From assembly GCF_003336805.1 (NCBI RefSeq), contig NZ_QFWJ01000006.1:1-64000 (forward strand): DNA of 64,000 nucleotides, in the 5' to 3' direction. Positions 10,653 to 18,759 of this stretch are shown in pieces (position 1 is the stretch's first letter; every line of letters begins with the position of its first letter). This DNA comes from Marinospirillum perlucidum (GTDB lineage Bacteria > Pseudomonadota > Gammaproteobacteria > Pseudomonadales > Halomonadaceae). The notes beneath the pieces were generated by a model. That model had not been told where the DNA came from. It saw nothing but the letters and a program-made list of their open reading frames with translations, and did not search any database. The position numbers and the translations under genes were made by a program.

Positions 10653-11507
10653 ATGCCGGATTTTGCCCGCCTTCCAACCACCCTGACCCAGCTGCTGGTC
10701 GCCAGTCTGCTCATCTTGTTCCTGAGTGGCTGCGCCGGAAACCTCAGCAATGAAGAAAAAAGCGAAAGCCAGCTTTATCAGGAAGCCCAGGAAGCCATGG
10801 ATGACAACCAGTTTTCCATCGCCATCGAACGCCTCCAGGCTCTGGAAACCCGCTTCCCCTTTGGTCAGTATGGTGATCAGGCGCAGTTGGAACTCATGTA
10901 CGCCTATTACAAAACCACCCAATACGAAGCTGCGCGGGCCGTTGCCAACCGCTTTATTCGCCTGAACCCGGATCATCCACAAGTGGACTATGCCTATTAT
11001 CTACGGGGCATGGCTGCCTGGGATGGGGGGCGTCATGCCCTGGAAGGCCTGGAACTGGCTGACATCTCCCAACGCGACCCAGGGTCAACGCGCGAAGCCT
11101 ATGGTGATTTTCGCCGCCTGATCGAACGCTTTCCCGATAGCGACTATGCCCCGGACGCAGCCCAGCGCTTGCGCTATTTGAAGAATCTGCTCGCCGCCCA
11201 GGAAGTGCACATCGGCCGCTTCTACCTAAGACGTGGCGCTCCCATTGCCGCCATCAATCGCGGTCAGGAAGTACTCGAAGGCTATGCCGATACTCCCGCT
11301 GTACCCGATGCCCTGGCTGTCCTGGTTGAGGGCTACCTGCACCTGGACAACCAGGAAGAAGCCGAACGCCTCAAGCAATTACTGATCGAAATTGCGCCCC
11401 AACACCCACAACTGGGTAACAACCAGGCATTCATTCAGCTACACCCTACCGACCAGCCGGATAAAACCCTCTGGCAGCTGCTGACGTTTGATCTTCTCAA
11501 CTTCTAA
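10653..11507 (+). CDS. bamD: outer-membrane assembly lipoprotein BamD
   Basis: Essential lipoprotein of the BAM complex that folds beta-barrels into the outer membrane. The N-terminus has a hydrophobic signal followed by lipobox LSGC (lipidated Cys27), and then TPR-like helical repeats to the C-terminus (DNQFSIAIERLQALETRFPFG is the first). At 284 residues it is somewhat longer than the 245 of E. coli, mostly at the C-terminal end. ATG 10653 has AGGAG about 13 bases upstream, a loose spacing. Confidence 0.94.
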   Translation: MPDFARLPTTLTQLLVASLLILFLSGCAGNLSNEEKSESQLYQEAQEAMDDNQFSIAIERLQALETRFPFGQYGDQAQLELMYAYYKTTQYEAARAVANRFIRLNPDHPQVDYAYYLRGMAAWDGGRHALEGLELADISQRDPGSTREAYGDFRRLIERFPDSDYAPDAAQRLRYLKNLLAAQEVHIGRFYLRRGAPIAAINRGQEVLEGYADTPAVPDALAVLVEGYLHLDNQEEAERLKQLLIEIAPQHPQLGNNQAFIQLHPTDQPDKTLWQLLTFDLLNF

Positions 11508-11518
11508 GCTCCTTTCAG

Positions 11519-11548
11519 GATCAGTCGTTGGTCAACCAGCGACTGATC
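11519..11548 (+). terminator. hairpin after bamD
   Basis: GATCAGTCG (11519-11527) and CGACTGATC (11540-11548) form a 9-bp stem, with TGG/CCA extending the inside. It starts 12 bases past the bamD stop. No T-run follows, so it is either a weak terminator or a transcript-stabilising stem. Confidence 0.5.
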
Positions 11549-11767
11549 GCCTTATCCATGAATTCCTTTCATACCACCAAGCAAGTCTAGCGGCTATATC
11601 TCCACTTTCTCCTCACCTAGAATGAAAATCCAGATGCAGCAATAGCTCTGCTTGCTAGCGATTGATTCAAATTCTTCACGCATCCTGCAGTAGCTTGCTG
11701 CAAAACGTTTTTTAAACGTCAACCGGCTCGCAGCAACTAGCCATTCAATCCTTGTATCGAGGCAGGC

Positions 11768-12238
11768 ATGAACCCTTTTCGCAAGCGCTACGCTCCAGCC
11801 ATCCTGATCAGCCTGACATGGATCACCCTGGCTGCAGCTTTTTCTTTTACGGCTTTTGCATCCGATCAACCCGAGGAGCCCCCAATGCCAACCCTATTGA
11901 TGACCCTGGGTGAAACCCATCTACGCATTACCCTGGAAGACAACCCCACCACACGGGACCTTGTAAGCCAGCTGCCCCTGACACTGGAATTTGAAGACTT
12001 TCACGGCATCGAAAAAATCAGTTACCTGCCTCGCAAGCTGTCGACCGAAGGGGCTGCCCGGGGCTGGGACCCGCAAAAAGGCAGCCTGACCTACTATGCC
12101 CCCTGGGGTAATCTGGCGTTTTTCTATCAGGATTTCGATTATTCCACCGGTTTGATTCCCCTGGGTGAAGCAGAATCAGGACTGGAAGCCCTGGAGGCCA
12201 ACGAGACTTTTACCGCCACCCTCACCCTGGTCGAGTAA
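11768..12238 (+). CDS. secreted cyclophilin-like fold protein
   Basis: A 156-residue protein with a signal peptide (Arg/Lys-rich start, hydrophobic stretch to about residue 32, FAS before DQPEEPP). The rest resembles the cyclophilin-like family (Cyclophil_like2): LMTLGETHLRITLEDNPTT near the start, LPLTLEFEDF in the middle, and the characteristic WDPQKGSLTYYAPWGNLAFFY and GLIPLGEAESGLEAL near the end. Members are not proven peptidyl-prolyl isomerases; the biochemical function is unknown. A cupin gene follows about 120 bases downstream on the same strand, a pairing seen for this family in redox or detoxification clusters. Confidence 0.75.
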   Translation: MNPFRKRYAPAILISLTWITLAAAFSFTAFASDQPEEPPMPTLLMTLGETHLRITLEDNPTTRDLVSQLPLTLEFEDFHGIEKISYLPRKLSTEGAARGWDPQKGSLTYYAPWGNLAFFYQDFDYSTGLIPLGEAESGLEALEANETFTATLTLVE

Positions 12239-12355
12239 TCCCGGCCAAAAGCTGCTTCTCAATTCCGCTTCCCGTCCCGAGACCTCGACCTGGTGGCAGA
12301 CGCCACCTGTCTCGGAATAGCACGCAACCTTGAGCCATCAAAAGTGGAGATCAAC

Positions 12356-12775
12356 ATGCAAGACAAGCAAACACTTCAAGTTCGCCCTCCCGAAGAACAG
12401 GAAAGTTTCACCGGGCCAGAGGACTACTTCACCGGCTCGGTCACGGTAAAGCTGCTGCACTCGGAACAGGCACCCTCACGCACCTCGGCCGGTTCGGTTA
12501 CCTTTCAGCCGGGTGCCCGAACTGCCTGGCACCAGCACCCGCTGGGACAACTCTTGATCGTTACACAAGGCAAGGGCTGGTTGCAGCAAGAAGGCGGGAG
12601 CAAAAAACTGCTGCTACCAGGCGACAGCGCCTGGATTCCGCCTCATGTAAAACACTGGCATGGTGCCAGCGAGGATCAGAGCATGACCCACCTGGCCATT
12701 CAGGAAAGTCAGGATGCAACCAGCGTTACCTGGCTGGAAAAGGTTAGTGATGAAGACTACCAGGGCCAGTCCTGA
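12356..12775 (+). CDS. single-domain cupin protein (mandelonitrile lyase-like)
   Basis: The 139-residue protein starts at ATG 12356 with GGAG 8 bases upstream. One cupin domain with metal-ligand motifs: GARTAWHQHPLGQLL (two His) and the second motif PGDSAWIPPHVKHWHG (His). This is the pattern of small RmlC-type cupins related to bacterial manganese (R)-mandelonitrile lyases and of cupins next to carboxymuconolactone decarboxylases. Metal binding is well supported; the substrate is not known. No signal peptide. Possibly co-transcribed with the cyclophilin-like gene before it. Confidence 0.75.
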   Translation: MQDKQTLQVRPPEEQESFTGPEDYFTGSVTVKLLHSEQAPSRTSAGSVTFQPGARTAWHQHPLGQLLIVTQGKGWLQQEGGSKKLLLPGDSAWIPPHVKHWHGASEDQSMTHLAIQESQDATSVTWLEKVSDEDYQGQS

Positions 12776-12801
12776 CCCTAAGCACCCCGAAACGCCCGGT
12801 A

Positions 12802-14424
12802 TTAAAAAACCGGCCAGTGATTGACCAGCGGATAACGCCGGTCTTTGCCAAAGCCCCGGTAGGTGACCCGGGTACCGGGGGCGGCCTGGTAGCGTTTGTA
12901 TTCATTACGATCCACCAGGCCGATCACCCTGCGAACATCTTCTTCGCTAAAACCTTCAGCCAGCAGGTCAGCAGCGGATTTATCCTGTTCGATATAACCT
13001 TCCAGGAGTTTATCCAGTACTGAGTAGGGGGGCAGGGAATCTTCATCCTTCTGGTCCGGGGCCAGTTCTGCTGAAGGCGGACGATCGATGACCCGCTGGG
13101 GAATCACTCGCCCCTGCTGGTTGCGCCAGTCAGCCAGTTGGAAGACCAGGGTCTTGTAGACATCTTTGATGGCATTGTAACCGCCGACCATATCGCCATA
13201 GAGGGTGCAGTAGCCCACCGCCACTTCACTCTTGTTGCCGGTGCTCAATACCATCAGCCCCAGCTTGTTGGACAAGGCCATCAAGAGGGTGCCACGGCAA
13301 CGGGCCTGCAGATTTTCTTCGGTGGTATCCCGCTGGGTTCCGGCAAAGGTCTGCTCCAGTCCGGTCATAAAACTATCCACCATGGGTGCGATCGGATAAA
13401 CCTGATAATCGATATCCAGCAGGCGGGCTTCCTCTTCAGCATCTTCCAAGCTCATGCTGGAGGTATAGTGGTAGGGCAGCATCACCCCCTGAACTCGATC
13501 CTTGCCCAGGGCATCCACGGCAATCGCAGCGGACAGCGCCGAGTCAATCCCGCCGGACATGCCCAGCACCACGCCTTTAAATCCGCTCTTGTTGACATAG
13601 TCACCCAGACCCAGCACCAAAGCCTGATAGAGATAAGCCAGGGGATCAGGCCAATTAGCCTGCTCACCGGCTTGCAGGCTGACACCTTGGGTTTCCTGCT
13701 GCAGTTCAACCAGCATACCGGCTTGCTTTAACGCCGGAGCCGCCACTTGCAGCTCACCCTGGGCATCCACGGCAAAGGAAGCTCCGTCGAAAAGGAGTTC
13801 ATCCTGCCCGCCGACTAGGTTGCAATAGACCAGCGGCAATTTCAGAGGCTGACAGCGTTTACTGGCCAGTTCCACCCGCTGCCAGTGTTTATCCTGGTGC
13901 CAGGGCGAAGCATTGAGAACCAACAGGGCTTCGGCGCCAGCGGCCTGAGCCCGCTCTGCCGGTTGGGGGTGCCAGAGATCCTCGCAGATCATGATGCCCA
14001 GCTGTATGCCCTGAACCTTGATCACCAGGGATTCTTCACCCGGCGTAAAATAGCGTTTTTCATCAAAAACCTGATCATTGGGCAGGCATTGCTTGTGGTA
14101 TTCGTGAGTCCAGCGCCCCTCTTGCAGCACCCCGGCAGCATTGTAGAGCTGACCGTCGCGTACCACCGGATAACCCACAACCAGGGTCATGTCGGTCACC
14201 TGAGCGGCCAGCACCGCCAACTGCTCCTGCACTCTTTGCTGCAGAGCGGGTCTAAGCAGAAGGTCTTCCGGGGGATAACCACTCAGGACCAGTTCGGGGG
14301 TCAAGAGCAGATCGGCTCCGGCTTCACGGGCGGCCTCTACCGCAGCCAGCAGTTGTTGGCAGTTACCGGCAAAGTCACCGACCCGAGGGTTGATTTGGGC
14401 TGAATAGATACGCAGGGTTGACAA
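12802..14424 (-). CDS. nadE: glutamine-dependent NAD+ synthetase
   Basis: Last step of NAD synthesis: amidates nicotinic acid adenine dinucleotide using ATP, with ammonia from glutamine. The 540-residue protein has an N-terminal nitrilase-type glutaminase domain (catalytic Glu in LLLTPELVLSGYPPEDL, Lys in EYHKQCLPN, Cys in MICEDLWHP) and a C-terminal synthetase domain with the PP-loop LGMSGGIDSAL near residue 288. The start is TTG 14424 with GGAG 7 bases upstream. This is the long two-domain form, unlike E. coli NadE. Confidence 0.95.
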   Translation of the reverse strand: MSTLRIYSAQINPRVGDFAGNCQQLLAAVEAAREAGADLLLTPELVLSGYPPEDLLLRPALQQRVQEQLAVLAAQVTDMTLVVGYPVVRDGQLYNAAGVLQEGRWTHEYHKQCLPNDQVFDEKRYFTPGEESLVIKVQGIQLGIMICEDLWHPQPAERAQAAGAEALLVLNASPWHQDKHWQRVELASKRCQPLKLPLVYCNLVGGQDELLFDGASFAVDAQGELQVAAPALKQAGMLVELQQETQGVSLQAGEQANWPDPLAYLYQALVLGLGDYVNKSGFKGVVLGMSGGIDSALSAAIAVDALGKDRVQGVMLPYHYTSSMSLEDAEEEARLLDIDYQVYPIAPMVDSFMTGLEQTFAGTQRDTTEENLQARCRGTLLMALSNKLGLMVLSTGNKSEVAVGYCTLYGDMVGGYNAIKDVYKTLVFQLADWRNQQGRVIPQRVIDRPPSAELAPDQKDEDSLPPYSVLDKLLEGYIEQDKSAADLLAEGFSEEDVRRVIGLVDRNEYKRYQAAPGTRVTYRGFGKDRRYPLVNHWPVF

Positions 14425-14521
14425 GCTAAAGCTCCAGAAACGGGAAAACTGTTAGAATGGCGCTTATTTTGATAAAAGGGCAGTTAAATAGCAAAGACTT
14501 CCCTGCTTACGGAGAGACTGG

Positions 14522-14773
14522 ATGAGCCTTCTTATTATTCGCCTGCTGGTGTTTGTTCTGGTTTTCTGGGCTGGCTGGCGACTCTGGCAGTACTGGCAGC
14601 AGGCCCGGCCATCAGAAAAAACGTCCGACAAGGACGACCCCGGCCCCAAGATGGTCAAATGCCAGGAATGCGGTGTCCATCTGCCTGCGGATGAGGCGAT
14701 CCAATCCGGTGACCTCCACTTTTGCAGTATTGATCACCGGGATGCTTATCAGTCCTCGTCAGACAAGGACTAA
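14522..14773 (+). CDS. PP0621 family small membrane-anchored protein
   Basis: The 83-residue protein has an N-terminal transmembrane helix (about residues 3-24) followed by a charged linker and a small zinc-ribbon-like tail: CQECGVHLPADEAI and then FCSIDHRDAY, giving C-x2-C ... C-x3-H. This is the layout of the short PP0621 family found beside housekeeping genes in Pseudomonas and relatives. Function unknown. The stop codon TAA abuts the start of a dispersed repeat. Confidence 0.72.
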   Translation: MSLLIIRLLVFVLVFWAGWRLWQYWQQARPSEKTSDKDDPGPKMVKCQECGVHLPADEAIQSGDLHFCSIDHRDAYQSSSDKD

Positions 14774-14919
14774 GGAATCTCTGATTAACGTGATGAGCGC
14801 AGATCAGACAAGGCGAAATTGAACGAATAAGCGGAGTTTACAACAAGTAAATGAGCATTTTGAGATCAATTTCAACGAAGTATGAGCAAGCGCAATAGTT
14901 AATCCTAGGCTTCCTAAGA
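14772..14919. repeat. MITE-like dispersed repeat, copy 1
   Basis: A 148-base non-coding element sharing most of its sequence with the copy at 26462-26660. The left end has TCTCTGATTAACG and the right end GCGCAATAGTTAATC. The inside shares the segment from GAGTAAATGAGC-like sequence (14848 onward) to CAACG and contains GAAATTGA/TCAATTTC inverted arms. It fills the whole gap between two convergent genes, beginning at the stop codon of the PP0621 gene and ending inside the stop region of thiO. Confidence 0.85.
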
Positions 14920-16014
14920 AGCTGCCATTCTTAAGCTAGGTGCATAGGGAGTCGGATCCAGTTGCGGCTCCTGCTGCAAAAGCTGGTCCGCCATCACCTG
15001 GGTGGCGGCCGGTGCCAAGACCAGGCCATTACGGAAGTGGCCGGCACTCATAAAGAGATTACGATAGCCTGGCACTTCACCCATGTAGGGAATTCCGTCC
15101 TGACTACCGGGACGCAAACCCGCCCAGTGGTGTTCGACCTCGCAGGTTTTTAGAGCAGGCAGCAGCTGGCAGGCGGTTTCCTTGAGGGAATAGAGCGCAT
15201 CGTCCGTGGTATGGTGATCAAAACCGACATACTCTAGGGTTGATCCAGCCAGAATACGGCCATCCTTACGTGGAATCAGGTAGCGGCCATCCATCAAGAC
15301 CACCCGCTGCAGCAGATCCGGATCGGCCCGGAAGACGATCATCTGACCGCGCACCGGCTTGATCGAGGTTTCCACACCCAGCTCCTGCATCAGGTTGCCG
15401 GACCAGGCCCCCGCACAAATAACGGTTTTGCGCGCCGAGAAGACCATTTGTCGTCCCTGAACACCCAGCACCTCGCCTTCCTCATGGAAAATCCGGGTCA
15501 CCTCAGTGTCTTCCAGCAGACGAATTCGCTTGTTCTGCTGCACCGAAGCCCGCAAGGCCTGACCCAGACGCGGATTACGCACGCTGGCTACTTTGGGCAT
15601 CCACAGGGCTTGATCAAACCCCGGAGCGACATCAGGTTCCTTTTCATACAGGAAGGCCGAATCCACCACCTCGACATTTCTGGACTCACGTGCCGCCCAG
15701 GCCAGGGCATCCTCCTGGTCAGCCACCCGCAGCATCAGCAACCCATGCGGCAGGAATTCCGGATCTATCCCGGTTTCTTCCAGCAATTCTTCAGCCAAAC
15801 GGGGGTAAAAATCCTGGGCAAAGTTGGCCAGGGCGGTGACTTCAGGCGGGTAGCGCCAGGGATAAAGGGGCGAAACGATGCCTCCTCCGGCCCAGCTGGA
15901 TTCCTGGGCACATTGCCGGCGTTCGATCAGGGTGACTTCGGCACCGGCTGCCGCCAGTTTGCGCGCCAGCATCATACCGATCACACCACCACCCACTAGA
16001 AGAAAATCGCTCAT
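14914..16014 (-). CDS. thiO: glycine oxidase ThiO
   Basis: FAD-dependent oxidase that converts glycine to dehydroglycine for the thiazole half of thiamine. The 366 residues carry the N-terminal GGGVIGMMLARKLAAAGAEV dinucleotide fold, the downstream substrate-domain segments AGAWSGNLMQELGV and PVRGQMIVF, and the C-terminal YRNLFMSAGHFRNGLVLAP motif of the DAO family. The PVRGQ and HFRNG segments distinguish ThiO from D-amino acid dehydrogenases. It is not adjacent to other thi genes; thiC lies 5 kb away. The last codons overlap the right end of the repeat. Confidence 0.9.
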   Translation of the reverse strand: MSDFLLVGGGVIGMMLARKLAAAGAEVTLIERRQCAQESSWAGGGIVSPLYPWRYPPEVTALANFAQDFYPRLAEELLEETGIDPEFLPHGLLMLRVADQEDALAWAARESRNVEVVDSAFLYEKEPDVAPGFDQALWMPKVASVRNPRLGQALRASVQQNKRIRLLEDTEVTRIFHEEGEVLGVQGRQMVFSARKTVICAGAWSGNLMQELGVETSIKPVRGQMIVFRADPDLLQRVVLMDGRYLIPRKDGRILAGSTLEYVGFDHHTTDDALYSLKETACQLLPALKTCEVEHHWAGLRPGSQDGIPYMGEVPGYRNLFMSAGHFRNGLVLAPAATQVMADQLLQQEPQLDPTPYAPSLRMAAS

Positions 16015-16152
16015 TCACCCCTTCCTCATGTTATAAACTGCCCGCTTAGCTGGCATACTTCGGCCTCTTGATCAGCGCCTGGCGCTCATCAGCAGCAGAC
16101 CTAACCCACGGTTATTGCCATCTGGTTGATTGAATCCACAAGCGGAAACAAG

Positions 16153-16494
16153 ATGACTCTCGAACAACTGATTAAAGAATTAAATCAAGGCCCGGTCGAC
16201 TTCTCACAAGTGATGGAAGTCATCGATCGTGAATACGAATTCACACCCACGCGCTTTACTAATGGCCAGCAGGTTAATCCTGCTGATAGCAACCAGGGCT
16301 CTTGCAAGATACTGGCATTTGGCCTGCACCACCAACTCAGCGAGCAGGCCACCCTCAATGCCTTTGGTGATTTTTACACCCGTGACGTACTGCAAAACCC
16401 GCAGGGCGAAGATCACCAGAACATTAGTAATTTCATGAAAACCGGTTGGGCCGGGGTCGAGTTCGATGACCAGGCCCTGACCCCCCGGCGTTAA
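16153..16494 (+). CDS. HopJ-family protein
   Basis: A 113-residue protein starting at ATG 16153 (MTLEQLIKEL). It resembles the HopJ / HopPmaJ family, first noted as a candidate type III effector in Pseudomonas syringae but widespread in free-living bacteria: V-x-F-x-QVM-x-VID, YEFTPTRFTNG, and SCKILAFGLHHQLSEQATLNAFGDFY. There is no secretion system in the window, so a household function is more likely. A TTG further upstream (16126) lengthens it by nine residues. It ends with a four-base overlap with the convergent spo0M-like gene. Confidence 0.82.
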   Translation: MTLEQLIKELNQGPVDFSQVMEVIDREYEFTPTRFTNGQQVNPADSNQGSCKILAFGLHHQLSEQATLNAFGDFYTRDVLQNPQGEDHQNISNFMKTGWAGVEFDDQALTPRR

Positions 16495-17231
16495 CCCAGC
16501 AGCTGCTTGATACGCGCAGTAATTTCATCCTGGCCCAGGGTATTGGCCAGAGTCATGCTGCGATAGCTGTCACCACCGAAGGCCCGATCCAGTTCAAACA
16601 GGATGTGGGTCTCGGTGGGTGTGGGCACAAAGGATACTTCCACTTCCTTGAGCCCAAAGAGGGCAAAGCTGTTGGGCCGATATTCCAACTCCTGGTAGCA
16701 ACCCAGCGTCGACTGGAAGTTGGGAGCCCGCAAGCCACCCTTTTCCACATCGGCCTTGACCAGGGAATAGCCGCACTCTTCCATGGCTTTCAGCACTGCC
16801 GCCTGAGTCGGGGTGGGGATAATATTAAGAATATCCTTGTCCCGGGCATCCAGAGCCATATCAATGTTCAATCCCGTCGCTATCCACACCTGAGTCTGGT
16901 TATTACGGGCGTTGTTACTGGTAATCGGCGTTTCCAGGGGTAGCTCACCACTGACCGGAATTTCGCGGGTTTCATGGGGCTGCAGGGTGAACTGGTCAGC
17001 CAGGTGCCATTTAGCCAGAGTTTTACTCAAATAGACCTCGGCATCATCCACTTCCTGTTTGACGCGGGCAGCCAGGGCCAAGTCCAAACCCGAGATTTCC
17101 TGTTCGGTCTCACCGCCTTTGATCATGACGGTCGCCTCAAAGGTATCGCCGGGATAAAGAGTTTCCTTGTGCAGGATGGTATCCACCTTGGCGCCACCGA
17201 TACCCACACTGGCCAGAATTTTCTTAAACAT
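16491..17231 (-). CDS. SpoOM (arrestin-like) family protein
   Basis: The 246-residue protein resembles sporulation-control protein Spo0M, an arrestin-fold family that also occurs in non-sporulating bacteria. Evidence: N-terminus MFKKILASVGIGGAKVDTIL, early YPGDTFEATVMIKGG, the central VWIATGLNIDMALDARD-type segment, and the second arrestin lobe ending in FELDRAFGG. The cell-biological function is unknown in this class. It is convergent with hopJ (four-base overlap). Confidence 0.85.
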   Translation of the reverse strand: MFKKILASVGIGGAKVDTILHKETLYPGDTFEATVMIKGGETEQEISGLDLALAARVKQEVDDAEVYLSKTLAKWHLADQFTLQPHETREIPVSGELPLETPITSNNARNNQTQVWIATGLNIDMALDARDKDILNIIPTPTQAAVLKAMEECGYSLVKADVEKGGLRAPNFQSTLGCYQELEYRPNSFALFGLKEVEVSFVPTPTETHILFELDRAFGGDSYRSMTLANTLGQDEITARIKQLLG

Positions 17232-17263
17232 GATGATGAGTCCTTGTACTTGTATATAAAGAG

Positions 17264-17309
17264 TTAAGGAGCCTCTGATTAATGCAATAGTTAGTCAGAG
17301 GTTTCCTAA
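17264..17309. repeat. collapsed copy of the dispersed repeat (both ends joined)
   Basis: A 46-base palindrome made of the left end GGAGCCTCTGATTAATG joined directly to the right end CAATAGTTAGTCAGAGG. The arms CCTCTGATTAA and TTAGTCAGAGG pair with one mismatch. It looks like an internally deleted copy of the elements at 14772 and 26462, located between two minus-strand genes. Confidence 0.8.
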
Positions 17310-17347
17310 AAACTAACCAAGCCGGGCAGCCTCTGCCCTGACCTGTG

Positions 17348-17752
17348 TCAGTCCTGATGCGAGCGGCTCACCGTCAGACGCCAGCTAGCCACCAGAAGAC
17401 CTGACCAACCCACCAGAAAGGCGGTACCGCCCAAGGGGGTAATCCAGGCCAGGGACGTACGGCCAGTCACGGCCATCAGATAAAGCGAACCGCAAAAAAG
17501 CAACATCCCGATCAGCCAGCCCCAGGCGGCAACCCGAAAGCCCCGCCCTGTTTCCAACAGACCTACCGCCCCCAAGAGAGCCAGGGTATGCCACATCTGA
17601 TAGCGGGTCGCCAACTCAAACCAGTTTTGTGCCCGAACGTCGAGATAGGGTTTTAACCCGTGGGCGGCAAAAGCACCCAGGGCAACGACCAGAAAACCAC
17701 TGACAGCAATCACCAGTAACCAGCGGCGTTGTAGAAGACTCGGGCTTAGCAT
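17348..17752 (-). CDS. DUF423 family inner-membrane protein
   Basis: The 134-residue protein has four predicted transmembrane segments and the DUF423 hallmarks GFLVVALGAFAAHGLK near residue 20, FELATRYQMWHTLALL in the middle, and GWLIGMLLFCGSLYLMAVTG, close to E. coli YgdD. No enzymatic residues are recognised; the function is unknown. Confidence 0.88.
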   Translation of the reverse strand: MLSPSLLQRRWLLVIAVSGFLVVALGAFAAHGLKPYLDVRAQNWFELATRYQMWHTLALLGAVGLLETGRGFRVAAWGWLIGMLLFCGSLYLMAVTGRTSLAWITPLGGTAFLVGWSGLLVASWRLTVSRSHQD

Positions 17753-17902
17753 CTTGCCCCCTTGAAGACCTTTAGATTCATGTAAATCAAACCACTATAA
17801 CAGCTGCTGGCCTGGTGCTGTAGCAGAACCCGCCCCTGCCTGAGGGGGTAGCAATTGACCAGCGAGCATCCAGATCAATATAAAAACACCGGCTCTAAGC
17901 TT

Positions 17903-18484
17903 TTAAAAAACCACCTCATACACGATCACCAGTACCAGCAAGGCAAGCGCCAGTTTTTTGGCTCGGGACTGATGTTTGCTAAGCCACTGATAACCGGACT
18001 TACCCCAGCGATTCATCACCCAGGCGATGGAAAAATAACGCACAGACCGGGTCACCAGCATGGCCAGCAAAAAGAGCCCGAAAGGAAACAGCGTACTTCC
18101 CGCGGCCAGCATGGCGATCTGCGTGGGCAGGGGCGTCAGTCCAACCAGGAAGAGATACCAGAAGCCCTGCTGCTGCATTTCCATAACCGCTGTCTGGTAG
18201 TATTGCTGGCTTTGCTGCGAGGGCAGCAGCCAGGGAGCCAGGGTCTCAACCATATGCATGGCCGTGATATAGCCAAAGCTGGCCCCCGCCAAAAAACCCA
18301 ACAAGGCCGTACCGGCCAAGGCCCAGGTTCTTTTCTTGGAGCCATGCAGCATCAAGGGCACCAGCACCAGCTCCAGAGGAATAGGCAGGATGATCGACTC
18401 CAGAAAAGAGAAGACAAACAGCATCGGGTAGACCCATTTCTGCTCGGCCAGGGCTGAGAAATAATCAAGGTGACGTTTTTTCAT
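17903..18484 (-). CDS. yqaA: YqaA family (DedA/VTT-like) membrane protein
   Basis: The 193-residue inner-membrane protein of the DedA superfamily has FSFLESIILPIPLELVLVPL near the start, GASFGYITA in the centre and the PLPTQIAMLAAGS segment with re-entrant Pro-rich loop, followed by two more helices. Family members flip or transport lipids in other systems, but YqaA has no established substrate. The start ATG at 18484 has a weak ribosome site. Divergent from the isoprenoid synthase, with 275 bases between that include a TATAAT (18630-18635) without a clear -35. Confidence 0.82.
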   Translation of the reverse strand: MKKRHLDYFSALAEQKWVYPMLFVFSFLESIILPIPLELVLVPLMLHGSKKRTWALAGTALLGFLAGASFGYITAMHMVETLAPWLLPSQQSQQYYQTAVMEMQQQGFWYLFLVGLTPLPTQIAMLAAGSTLFPFGLFLLAMLVTRSVRYFSIAWVMNRWGKSGYQWLSKHQSRAKKLALALLVLVIVYEVVF

Positions 18485-18759
18485 TTTTTTGACGACCTAC
18501 CCGGGACTGACAAAATGGATTCATAGGGCTCTGTCCGTATTCCAAGACTACTTGCTTCTTAGTATTGCTTTCATGATCTTGCCAGCTTACAGGGATTTAA
18601 TTACCGTGTGCACCATGATAAAAAATGCCTATAATTTGACGTGCATAACACCACTTCAGCAGGAAAAGATCCTGGTTAGAACCTTCGGCAACCCGCGCTG
18701 TCTCTATAACAGCCTTCCCTTGCAACCCATCCGACCGAACGAGAATTTAAGCGAGTACA

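Noticed and set aside
16126-16494. HopJ protein as evidence of a type III secretion system
   Set aside because: No secretion or chaperone genes in the window; the family occurs in many non-pathogens.
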